Source: Treponema sp. UBA7570
GTDB lineage: Bacteria > Spirochaetota > Spirochaetia > Treponematales > Treponemataceae
Assembly: GCA_002477955.1 (NCBI GenBank)
Contig: DLLE01000056.1
Span: 125,278-142,449, forward strand
Reading direction: 5' to 3'
Length of the DNA stretch: 17,172 nucleotides
A program made the translations under genes and the position numbers. Every line of letters begins with the position of its first letter. The first letter of the stretch is position 1. The notes below the pieces were generated by a model. It was given only the letters and a program-made list of their open reading frames with translations. It searched no databases and was not told the DNA's origin. Shown here in pieces: positions 1 through 6,954 of this stretch.

Positions 1-282
1 ACAAGTTGAAGAAGTTTCATTGTCAAGGGTTGCATATTCACTGCCAGCTGTAATTGTCCACTCATAAACTGGATTGCCGGAGCCCTTTTTGTCAACTTTT
101 GCAAATAGCGAAGTCTGTCCATTTGCGTTTATTGTACTTTCTGAAAGACTAATTGTCACATTGTTCAATTCGTCATCGTCGCTGTCTGTCTTGCATGCTG
201 CTGCAAAAAAAAGCACTGCAAATAATGCGACAAGACTTAACAAAATTGCGCCGAATTTTCTTTTTTGAGAGTTTTTTTTCAT
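1..282 (-). CDS. Probable lipoprotein with Ig-like region, partial
   Basis: The first 94 codons of a minus-strand gene whose 3' end lies beyond the left edge of the window. The protein begins MKKNSQKRK, followed by a hydrophobic stretch (about residues 11-30) ending FFAAAC, which fits a spirochaetal lipobox with the lipidated cysteine at about residue 31. An acidic linker (KTDSDDDE) follows. After that comes a beta-rich segment with alternating Ser/Thr and a G-x-T-x-x-L-x-A pattern, which resembles the start of a bacterial Ig-like (BIg2-type) domain. The ATG at 282 has a good ribosome site, GAGGTAA, six bases upstream. The same GAGGTAA plus ATG-AAA-AAA start occurs at the lipoprotein starting at 3797. 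It would be anchored in the envelope. The function is not recognised, and the Ig-like call rests on a short fragment. Confidence 0.75.
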   Translation of the reverse strand, partial: MKKNSQKRKFGAILLSLVALFAVLFFAAACKTDSDDDELNNVTISLSESTINANGQTSLFAKVDKKGSGNPVYEWTITAGSEYATLDNETSSTC

Positions 283-459
283 CGATTACCTCGTTATAAA
301 TAAAATTCTGTCGTATTGATTGAATTTACTCTTTCCCTGAATTTGATGATAATCAAGAAAATGTCGATTTTCTATATAAAACCTCGGATTTTTATATAAA
401 ATATGCTTTACAAAGAAGAATTAACTGTTATTTGAGATTTTTTAGAAAAACAAAAAAAT

Positions 460-560
460 GCGTTAGCGGCGGGAGGGGCGCGCAAAAGGCGCGTTGTGGA
501 ACGAAGTGGAACAATGCAACCCCCGGACAGAGCGGCGGCTGTTAAAAACAGCCGCAACGC
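460..560. repeat. GC-rich hairpin-forming intergenic island 1
   Basis: This is the only unusual part of the 294-base gap between the lipoprotein start (282) and the MBL nuclease stop (577). The rest, 283-459, is AT-rich and shows nothing I can name. The island opens with GCGTTAGCGG, a word also found at the end of the repeats at 10594 and 17172 and, on the other strand, at 14614-14622. A G-rich core (GGGAGGGGCGCGC) follows. Two hairpins are visible: CGCGC/GCGCG (479-483 with 489-493) and a 9-bp perfect stem GCGGCTGTT/AACAGCCGC (535-543 with 547-555, loop AAA). Read on the minus strand, the island ends in T7 at about 453-459, so it may help to terminate the nuclease transcript. Confidence 0.6.
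535..555. terminator. 9-bp stem-loop downstream of MBL nuclease
   Basis: A perfect inverted repeat of nine bases with a three-base loop, 21 bases past the nuclease stop codon. It lacks an adjacent T-run on either strand, so it is either a weak or factor-assisted terminator, a 3'-end stabilising hairpin, or part of the repeat island around it. The T7 run that a minus-strand intrinsic terminator would need lies about 75 bases further on. Confidence 0.35.
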
Positions 561-576
561 CCAAAATATTTACAAA

Positions 577-2196
577 TTACGCCAGTTCGTAAGTTTCGCC
601 GTATTTTACAATCTGAACGTGCTTGTATCCGTTTTCTTTTAAATAGTTTTGCAGATATTCCTGGGCATCTTTTTCGCCGTGAACCAGATAGATTTTTTTA
701 AGGCGGCTTGTATCAACCTGCTTGAGCCATCTTACAATTTCTTCGTAATCGGCATGAGCAGAAAATGCGTTGATTGTTTCGACATGCGCATTTACCTGAT
801 ACCATTCGTCCATGATTTTTACTTCTTTTGCTCCGTCGCGGATTCTTCGGCCAAGCGTGTTTTCTGCCATATAACCGACTATCAAAATTGTGTTTTTTGG
901 ATCGCTTATGTTGTTTGCAAGATGATGCACAACGCGTCCGGCTTCGCACATTCCGTCTGCCGAAATTATAATCATAGGCCCGGATTTTTGGTTCAATGCC
1001 TTTGATTCGTCAACGCTCGTAACAAAACTTAGCTGGTCAAAGCCAAATGGATTTTTGTGCCTGTCAAGAAAGGCTTCTTCAACTTCGTGGCTGTAACATT
1101 CCGGATGAACCTGAAAAATACTTGTCGCGTTTACTGCCATTGGCGAATCTACGTAAATTGGAATTGAAGGAATTTTTCGCTGGTCTACAAGCATATGGAG
1201 GTAATAAACAATTTCTTGAGTGCGCTCAATTGCAAATGACGGAATTATGATTTTTCCTTTGCGGTCGATTGCCCGGCGAACCACTTTCCGCAGTTCTTCC
1301 ATAGCGATTTCTGTGCCTTCGTGTTTGCGGTTACCGTAAGTGCTTTCCAAAAAAATGTAATCTGGCGCCGGAATTTTTACACTTGGGTCGCGGATAATCG
1401 GTTTTGAAGAACGTCCTAAATCGCCTGTATAGAGAATCCGCAGCTCGTCTTTTCCTTCGCGGCGGTCATAGCCAGAACGGCGTTCAATTCCCGAATACTG
1501 GGCCTGCTCTTCTGCGGTGGCTTTTCGTCTGTCAGAAGTTTTACGTCTATCGGCTTCTTCACTTTCTGCCCGTTTTTCCAAAATCGAATTTTTCCAGCCA
1601 AAAAGTTTGTTCCAGATATTTATTTTGTTTATTGAATCAAATTTTTTTGACGCGCCGCGCTGTCCTTTTATCGTTATAAACGCAAATGCCGAACCCAAAA
1701 TGTGCCCTGCGTCAAAAAATTCGAGTTCTACGTCTGGCGCAATGTACATCTGGCGGTTATATCCGAGCGTTACAATCTGATTCTCCGCCTTAATGCAGTC
1801 TTTTTCATTAAAAAGTGGCTGCCATGTAAATTTTTCGCCTTTTTTTTGGGCCTGTTTGCGGAGATATTCGGCATCTCGCGCCTGAATTCTTGCTGAATCC
1901 ATCATTACGAGGTCGGCAAGGTCGCGTGTTGCAGGAGTTGCGTAAATATTGCCGTCATAGCCTTTTTTTGCGAGCATTGGCAAAAGACCGCAGTGGTCGT
2001 AATGAGCATGCGTTAAAATTACAGTTTCGATTTTATCGACTGGAATTTCAAAATTCCTGTTTTTTGCATCGGCAACAGCGCGTTTTCCCTGAAAAGCCCC
2101 GCAATCAACCATAAAAGCCCGGCCATCAATTTCAAAAATATGTTTTGAACCAGTCACTTCTTGAGCCGCACCAAGAGAATAACAAACAACTGACAT
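577..2196 (-). CDS. MBL-fold/beta-CASP RNA nuclease with charged insert
   Basis: A 539-residue metallo-beta-lactamase/beta-CASP protein of the CPSF73/YSH1-like RNase group, a family that processes or degrades RNA with a two-zinc centre. Visible motifs are THAHYDHCG (residues 62-70), AGHILGSA (163-170), TGDLG (257-261), the beta-CASP region with STYGNR and PSFAIERTQE (285-329), DGMCEAGR (414-421), FSAHAD (478-483) and LVHGE (504-508), the C-terminal RMMBL part. All metal-binding positions seem intact. Residues about 180-250 are a charged insertion in the MBL domain rich in DRR/ERR repeats; most relatives go straight from strand to strand there. The start is set at 2196 because GGGAGG lies just upstream of that ATG; the in-frame ATG at 2208 would place this ribosome site inside the coding region. 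TtcA-like and chagasin-like genes lie upstream on the same strand after a 127-base gap. Confidence 0.88.
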   Translation of the reverse strand: MSVVCYSLGAAQEVTGSKHIFEIDGRAFMVDCGAFQGKRAVADAKNRNFEIPVDKIETVILTHAHYDHCGLLPMLAKKGYDGNIYATPATRDLADLVMMDSARIQARDAEYLRKQAQKKGEKFTWQPLFNEKDCIKAENQIVTLGYNRQMYIAPDVELEFFDAGHILGSAFAFITIKGQRGASKKFDSINKINIWNKLFGWKNSILEKRAESEEADRRKTSDRRKATAEEQAQYSGIERRSGYDRREGKDELRILYTGDLGRSSKPIIRDPSVKIPAPDYIFLESTYGNRKHEGTEIAMEELRKVVRRAIDRKGKIIIPSFAIERTQEIVYYLHMLVDQRKIPSIPIYVDSPMAVNATSIFQVHPECYSHEVEEAFLDRHKNPFGFDQLSFVTSVDESKALNQKSGPMIIISADGMCEAGRVVHHLANNISDPKNTILIVGYMAENTLGRRIRDGAKEVKIMDEWYQVNAHVETINAFSAHADYEEIVRWLKQVDTSRLKKIYLVHGEKDAQEYLQNYLKENGYKHVQIVKYGETYELA

Positions 2197-2200
2197 AAAA

Positions 2201-2206
2201 CCTCCC
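2201..2206 (-). promoter_or_regulatory. Ribosome binding site that sets the nuclease start
   Basis: On the minus strand GGGAGG is followed by TTTT and then ATG at 2196. The four extra codons of the longer reading (MGGF) are made from this site, so the shorter start is preferred. Confidence 0.75.
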
Positions 2207-2323
2207 AAGAAAAAATCGCCAAAATTGACAGCATTTAATCTTTTTTAAATTTTTAAGATTCCTCTTGTTCAATTTTAAATCCGAAAAAACAAATTCTCAA
2301 GATTTTTTTATGACAGATTTCTT

Positions 2324-3031
2324 TTATGGCAAATATTCTGGTCTTATGTTCTTTAGCGCTTTAAAAAGTCTTTCTTTCTTTTTTCTGTCTCCGCCAGTCA
2401 AAAGTTCAAGCCGGCGGCGGGCATCTTTTCTTGTGCTGTTATCCTGATACGTGCAAGTGCATGTCCATCCAAAATAGCCGCCTTTTTTAGAATGTTCAAC
2501 AATTGTCTGAACGCCAGCGTAGCAAAGCGGGCGGATAATTTTTACAGGATATTTTTCGAGTTTTAGGGAAGGCGTCATTGTGCTGAGCTCGCCTTTATTC
2601 AAGGCATTCATCAGCAGAGTTTCTAAAATGTCGTCAAGATGATGTCCAAGCGCAATTTTGTTGAATCCGTTTTTTACCGCGAAGTTAATAAGTTCTTTTC
2701 GGCGCAAGTTTGAACACCAGTAACAGCTCATTTTATATCCGTCGCTCAAGCGTCCTGTTACATCTACAAAAATGGATTCTACAGGGACATTCCAGTCTTT
2801 AAAAAGTGTCTGAATGTCAGGAGGAAGTCCGCCGCCAAAATCTGTCTGAATATTCAATGCCAAAAATTCAAAATCGGAATTTTTTCTTTTTTGACGGTTT
2901 GCAAAATATTCTATAAGCGCAGTGGAGTCTTTCCCTCCAGATGCGCCCACAAGAATTTTGTCGCCTTTTTCAATCAGTTTATAGTCAAAAACTGCCTTAT
3001 CAATCAGATTGTATAAAAAAGGCTGCGGCAT
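2324..3031 (-). CDS. TtcA-family PP-loop tRNA thiolation protein
   Basis: A 235-residue ATP pyrophosphatase (PP-loop) protein of the TtcA/TtuA superfamily, which adenylates a tRNA base and inserts sulfur, often with an Fe-S cluster. Seen in the sequence are the P-loop SGGKDS (31-36), CYWC (103-106) with SNLRRKEL following, GHHLDD (129-134) and a C-terminal CTC (191-193). The paired cysteines match the cluster- or sulfur-handling cysteines of TtcA. TtcA makes 2-thiocytidine 32, but relatives differ in target, so the substrate is inferred. The length is shorter than E. coli TtcA, mainly at the C-terminus. The ATG follows the stop of the upstream lipoprotein gene by one base (TAAAATG) and has only a weak ribosome site, which suggests translational coupling. 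Confidence 0.85.
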   Translation of the reverse strand: MPQPFLYNLIDKAVFDYKLIEKGDKILVGASGGKDSTALIEYFANRQKRKNSDFEFLALNIQTDFGGGLPPDIQTLFKDWNVPVESIFVDVTGRLSDGYKMSCYWCSNLRRKELINFAVKNGFNKIALGHHLDDILETLLMNALNKGELSTMTPSLKLEKYPVKIIRPLCYAGVQTIVEHSKKGGYFGWTCTCTYQDNSTRKDARRRLELLTGGDRKKKERLFKALKNIRPEYLP

Positions 3032-3032
3032 T

Positions 3033-3797
3033 TTACTGTCTTTCTACCAATGGTTCTTTTACAAGGCGATATTCTGCCGACAAGCCGTTTTTTAAATTTG
3101 CAATTGTAAGAATTTCTGTTCCATTTTTAGCTGCCGGAATTACATAAAATTCTCCGTTAAAAAGCTGGATGTAGTCGTGTTCAAAAGACATTGCATCTGC
3201 TGGTCCCATCATTCTGGTCATGGCAAAACCGCCTTCGCCGTTTCCAATATTTTCTGAAAGCTTTATATTTCCATTAAAAATATTTACTCCAGCTTCTCCA
3301 GAAACAAAAAAGTCATCCTTTTCTTTTTTTAGGTTTAGCACAACATCGCAAATTGCCTGTGCTTCATCGTTTTTATAAAAAGAATTTATTCTCCATTTTC
3401 CTTCTATTGTACCCTGAGCCAAAATTTCTCCATTCTTTACTTCGATTTTATAAACTATTGTATCAAGCGCTTTGTCTGCTTCAAAAGGACGTTTGTAAAC
3501 AAAAGTTAAATCCGTAGTTCCGTCTTTTAAGGCCTTCACCGAATATTCAAATTTCGAAGGCGCGCCTGTAATTCCATCTTTTCCAAGATATGTTACTTTT
3601 TCTTTTATGCTTACAATCTCTTCATTTGTAAGAGTGTTTTCCCAGGAATATCCGGTTGTTTCGTTTCCCTCAAGAACTATTTTTAGTTCTTTTGAATTGC
3701 CTGCGTCCAAACTGTTCTTTGTCGAAGCGCATGAACTTGCCGCAAAGGCTGCAACTCCTGCAAAAATCAAACTGAATAACGCTGGTGTTTTTTTCAT
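3033..3797 (-). CDS. Lipoprotein: chagasin-like inhibitor plus META domain
   Basis: A 254-residue predicted lipoprotein. A signal peptide (1-22) ends ASSC with the lipidated cysteine at 23. Residues about 36-120 look like a chagasin/I42 cysteine-protease inhibitor domain: the signature loop is NETTGYSW (45-52) and a second loop is RPFE (103-106, RPW/RPF in the family). The glycine-rich middle loop is poorly kept. Residues about 128-220 look like a META (HslJ-like) domain: IEGKWRINSF, then FVSGEAGVNIFNG and MTRMMG. Chagasin domains inhibit papain-like proteases; META proteins are of uncertain function. Joining the two on a membrane anchor suggests an envelope protein that protects against proteases or stress, which is inference. 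The ribosome site GAGGTAA is clear. It is likely co-transcribed with the TtcA-like gene, one base downstream. Confidence 0.8.
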   Translation of the reverse strand: MKKTPALFSLIFAGVAAFAASSCASTKNSLDAGNSKELKIVLEGNETTGYSWENTLTNEEIVSIKEKVTYLGKDGITGAPSKFEYSVKALKDGTTDLTFVYKRPFEADKALDTIVYKIEVKNGEILAQGTIEGKWRINSFYKNDEAQAICDVVLNLKKEKDDFFVSGEAGVNIFNGNIKLSENIGNGEGGFAMTRMMGPADAMSFEHDYIQLFNGEFYVIPAAKNGTEILTIANLKNGLSAEYRLVKEPLVERQ

Positions 3798-3893
3798 TTT
3801 GTTACCTCATTAAATTTATTTTGTATCAGCTATATAAAATAAACAAAAAATCTTACGTAGAGCAACATCTATTACAATTATTTTATTATAAGG

Positions 3894-5615
3894 CTAGTCA
3901 ATGTTAAAAGAACTTACTAAAAGCCGCGCGACAACCAGCATAAAAATGATTCTTTCTTTTGGAAAGGTTTTTGCCGGTTTAAAGACGTCAAAGCAGATTA
4001 GCGTTTTTTTGTTGCATAATACTTCCAAAGTTGATGATATGCAGTTTTCTTGATAAAAAACATATTTTTCCTGCGAAACTGAATCCAAAACGTTCGTATT
4101 GTCTAAATGTAAATAATCAAATTTATTAAAAAACGAAAAATAGTTTTCTTGCTTTAAAGCTTTTTCTCTAAAATTCTTTTCTGTGCGGCCTGCGCTGCAA
4201 TAAAGTTTGTGTGTTGAATCATAAACCATAATCGTGCTTATGCCGAGATAATCGACCAATTTTTGAAGAATTTGCTGCAGTTCGTTTTTGCTCTTTTTTT
4301 CATGAATTGCTTTTAAAATTTCAAATACATCGTCTGCAGCTTCGTTGTAAAGCTGTCCGCTTGCAATTTTGTTTTCATTCTGTCTGTTCTGAATAAAAAC
4401 ATAGTCATGAAGCTCAGGTTTATAGATTATATAACAGTTGCGTCCTTTGTTTTTGGCAATGTAAAGGCATTTGTCGGCAAGATTAAAAAGCGAATCATAA
4501 TCTTTTGTGTTTAACGGAAATCTTGCGACTCCCATTGAACAGGTTACGGTGCTGCCGGGTTCAATTGAAGTAATATTCCACTGAATTCCTGCGCGAATAT
4601 TTCGCGTTATATTGCGAATATCGTCTTCTTCAGTTAAATCAAGCAAAACTAAAAATTCATCGCCGCCAATTCTTCCAGCAATTCCTTTTGTACCGATTGC
4701 GTCTTTTATACAATTGGCAACAGTAGTAAGAACCCTGTCACCAAAATTATGACCAAATGTGTCGTTGCATCCCTTAAAATGGTCAACATCAATTATAATC
4801 ATTGAACACGGAACTTTCTGTCCGTTGATTTTTTTGATTGCAATTTCGGTTATTGCCTTTTTGTTGTAAAGTCCAGTTAAACCGTCGTGACTTTCAACAT
4901 AAGCATTTTCTGCAGGTGCAATTTTCTGTCCAAAATTTACGTAGCCAACGACAATTGTCTTTTTGCGCGTGCTTGCCCGAAGTGTATGAACCGTAAGCAT
5001 TTTTTTGTCTGTCTGCAAAAAATTGTAGTATTTGCCAGTTTCTAAGTTGCGAATATTTGCAAGCATGGCAATAAGCTGCTTGCTTTCTTGTGTGTACATT
5101 TTGTTAATATGAAAAAAATTCTCGAAAAATTCTTTAAATTCATCGCAATTTCCGACAAATATAGTATTAAGGTCTTTTGTGTTTTTTACGGTGAACTTTT
5201 CACATTCGTAAATAAAATAATATGCATCGAAATTTTGAAGAAGAGTTGAATATTCCCTGCTTTCCAAAAGCGCTTTGTCTAAAATCTGCCGCGAATATGA
5301 AAGCTCTTCAATGCTTACCTCAAAAAGATTGTCGCCTGTCTTTATAACTGTAAAAATACAAGTTATTAAATAAAGCCTTGCCCTAAGTTTTGCAACAAAA
5401 CTGGCAGATTCATTTGAAACTTCCGGATTAAAATTTGAAAGAAAATGCTTAAAATTTTCTGCGTCATTTTCTGAAAGGAATTCGGAAAGATTTATGCCTG
5501 AAACTTCTGTTTTACGAAGGAAAACAGAAAAAGTGCGGTTTCCTGCTTTTATACTTAAATCTTTATCTATGGAAAATGAGATGTCACTTATACGTCTTGC
5601 GTTTTGAACATCCAA
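3894..5615 (-). CDS. GGDEF diguanylate cyclase with PAS-like and GAF-like ends
   Basis: A 573-residue cytoplasmic signalling protein with no obvious membrane segment. The N-terminal half (about 10-230) reads as one or two PAS-like sensor regions. The GGDEF domain runs about 238-400: DGLTGLYNK (244-252), the metal-site DVDHFK (276-281), NDTFGH and an intact active motif RIGGDEF (315-321). It should therefore make cyclic-di-GMP from two GTP. The inhibitory I-site RxxD expected five residues before GGDEF is absent (GTKG there), so product inhibition is probably weak. Residues about 420-573 look like a GAF-type domain. The start is TTG at 5615: no in-frame ATG lies between it and the upstream stop at 5673-5675. 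Five bases upstream is a run of 11 G (minus strand) where the ribosome site should be. An in-frame domain downstream is intact, so the gene is expected to be functional. Confidence 0.88.
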   Translation of the reverse strand: MDVQNARRISDISFSIDKDLSIKAGNRTFSVFLRKTEVSGINLSEFLSENDAENFKHFLSNFNPEVSNESASFVAKLRARLYLITCIFTVIKTGDNLFEVSIEELSYSRQILDKALLESREYSTLLQNFDAYYFIYECEKFTVKNTKDLNTIFVGNCDEFKEFFENFFHINKMYTQESKQLIAMLANIRNLETGKYYNFLQTDKKMLTVHTLRASTRKKTIVVGYVNFGQKIAPAENAYVESHDGLTGLYNKKAITEIAIKKINGQKVPCSMIIIDVDHFKGCNDTFGHNFGDRVLTTVANCIKDAIGTKGIAGRIGGDEFLVLLDLTEEDDIRNITRNIRAGIQWNITSIEPGSTVTCSMGVARFPLNTKDYDSLFNLADKCLYIAKNKGRNCYIIYKPELHDYVFIQNRQNENKIASGQLYNEAADDVFEILKAIHEKKSKNELQQILQKLVDYLGISTIMVYDSTHKLYCSAGRTEKNFREKALKQENYFSFFNKFDYLHLDNTNVLDSVSQEKYVFYQENCISSTLEVLCNKKTLICFDVFKPAKTFPKERIIFMLVVARLLVSSFNID

Positions 5616-5620
5616 GACCG

Positions 5621-5631
5621 CCCCCCCCCCC
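5621..5631 (-). promoter_or_regulatory. G11 homopolymer at the ribosome-site position
   Basis: Eleven consecutive C on the plus strand are G11 on the coding strand of the GGDEF gene, ending five bases before its TTG start. No other Shine-Dalgarno is present, so the tract itself is the best partner for the CCUCC end of 16S rRNA. Such tracts change length by slippage. In Treponema pallidum, poly-G tracts upstream of tpr genes tune expression. That this one is phase-variable is inference. Confidence 0.6.
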
Positions 5632-5655
5632 GCAAAAAAATGCGCCTTATTTCTT

Positions 5656-5683
5656 AGTTTAGCACAGTTTTCTTATAAAGCAA
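5656..5683 (-). promoter_or_regulatory. Possible promoter of the GGDEF gene
   Basis: On the minus strand TTGCTT (5683-5678), a 16-base spacer and TAAACT (5661-5656) with a TG two bases upstream (extended -10). It would start RNA at about 5649, leaving a 34-base leader that contains the G11 tract. The match is moderate. Confidence 0.3.
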
Positions 5684-5776
5684 ATAATTTTTTTATAACT
5701 TGCAAAAAAAATCAGTGCAAGGCCAGCCTAATCTTGAAAGAAAATTGCGCCTCAAATAAAAAATCGTTCATCTTGC

Positions 5777-5805
5777 TTGTTATGGCTCTGTTTTTTTACG
5801 ATAAT
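5777..5805 (+). promoter_or_regulatory. Promoter predicting a leaderless NlpC/P60 mRNA
   Basis: TTGTTA (5777-5782), a 17-base spacer and GATAAT (5800-5805; five of six matches to TATAAT). The A of the ATG at 5812 falls exactly seven bases after the -10 box, where RNA should start, and there is no ribosome site upstream of that ATG. Confidence 0.45.
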
Positions 5806-5811
5806 TGAACT

Positions 5812-6933
5812 ATGACAAGAAATGACAGAAATCAACTAATTGTATGGTTTTGGCTTGGTGCTTTTATTTTGTTTACTCCGCGGCTATGCGCGCAGACAAT
5901 GGCTGCAAACACGGAAAATGCCGCGGCAAACCGACAAACTTTTGTTGATTACGGGAAAAAATATATTGGCCGCCCTTATGTAAATGGCGCAATCGGCCCA
6001 AATTCTTTTGATTGTTCAGGATTGATTTATACAGTTGCAAGAGAATCTATCGGTTATCAACTGCCAAGAACCGTAAAAAGTATTTATTCGTTTTGTAAAA
6101 TAATTGACGAATCTGAGCGCGAACCAGGAGATTTAGTTTTTTTTAAAACAACAGCTTCTGAAAATCCGAGCCATGTTGGGATTTACATTGGAAACGGTCA
6201 GTTTTTAAATGCGGCTTCTGACGGCCCTAACACTGGCGTAATTTTAAGTTCCCTCAAAGAAAATTATTGGAAAGGCAAATATTACAAAACCGGCCGATTT
6301 TTGCCGCCTTCAAAAATTTTAGCCGAAAATAATACTGCTTCCAATAAAAACTTCGAATCCGTTTCTAAAGCCAATTTTTCTGGAAAAAACAACAATTCCA
6401 GCCAGACAAGCCGGCAAAATGGAAATTTTACGGACAAAATCGTTTTGGACGGAATGTTCTGTCTTGACTGGAACTTTTTTACTCCTGATAATTTTATGCT
6501 TACTTTCCGCGGAATTGCTGGAACTGTGCATGCAACTTACGAAGGAAAAAATCTAAAACCTGGAATCGGAACAACTGTGCGTTGGGACAGCGGAACTGGC
6601 GTAGTTCAATTGCCGTTGCTTTTTAGCCTTACAATGACCGACTATATGCGAATTTTCGCAGGTCCTGTCTTTACAATCGGAACTCCGTATCTTCCAGGAA
6701 ACAACGACGAAAGAATAAAAGCTTCTGTTTTTCCAGGAATTTTGGGAATCAGTTTTAATTCACCTTCTTTTAAAGCTGGAAAAACCGACATAAGTTTTGA
6801 GCAAGATATTCACTACACAGTTTTTAATGACACCGATGGAAGCGCATTAAACGCTCTCAAAAGTTTTGCAACCGGACTTGTTTTTTCTTCTGGCGTGCGT
6901 GTAACCATTCCGTTGCGCAAATTGATTAAATAA
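5812..6933 (+). CDS. NlpC/P60 endopeptidase with C-terminal barrel-like domain
   Basis: A 373-residue exported protein. A signal peptide covers about 1-28 (RLCA|QT). Residues 40-165 are an NlpC/P60 cysteine peptidase: catalytic Cys68 in DCSGL, His121 in SHVGIYIGNGQFLNA, and REPGDLVFF before it. The family cuts peptidoglycan stem peptides. A low-complexity Asn/Ser linker (171-206) leads to about 165 residues of alternating polar and hydrophobic strands with aromatic girdles (LDWNFFTPDNFMLTFRG, TMTDYMRIFAGPVF), ending VTIPLRKLIK, which reads like a small outer-membrane beta-barrel. Together they suggest a hydrolase held at the outer membrane facing the periplasm; the barrel part is inference. 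It is the first gene of a four-gene plus-strand cluster, 21 bases before the next lipoprotein gene. The start has no Shine-Dalgarno but preserves the signal peptide. Confidence 0.85.
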   Translation: MTRNDRNQLIVWFWLGAFILFTPRLCAQTMAANTENAAANRQTFVDYGKKYIGRPYVNGAIGPNSFDCSGLIYTVARESIGYQLPRTVKSIYSFCKIIDESEREPGDLVFFKTTASENPSHVGIYIGNGQFLNAASDGPNTGVILSSLKENYWKGKYYKTGRFLPPSKILAENNTASNKNFESVSKANFSGKNNNSSQTSRQNGNFTDKIVLDGMFCLDWNFFTPDNFMLTFRGIAGTVHATYEGKNLKPGIGTTVRWDSGTGVVQLPLLFSLTMTDYMRIFAGPVFTIGTPYLPGNNDERIKASVFPGILGISFNSPSFKAGKTDISFEQDIHYTVFNDTDGSALNALKSFATGLVFSSGVRVTIPLRKLIK

Positions 6934-6954
6934 AGAAAAGTTTTTGAGGAATTT

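Noticed and set aside
74..268. A 64-residue plus-strand frame opposite the first lipoprotein
   Set aside because: It mirrors the minus-strand gene, which has a clear signal peptide and ribosome site.
5621..5631. The G11 tract as proof of a frameshifted gene
   Set aside because: The tract lies upstream of the TTG start and the whole GGDEF frame downstream is intact, so no frameshift is needed; an error in tract length from sequencing remains possible.
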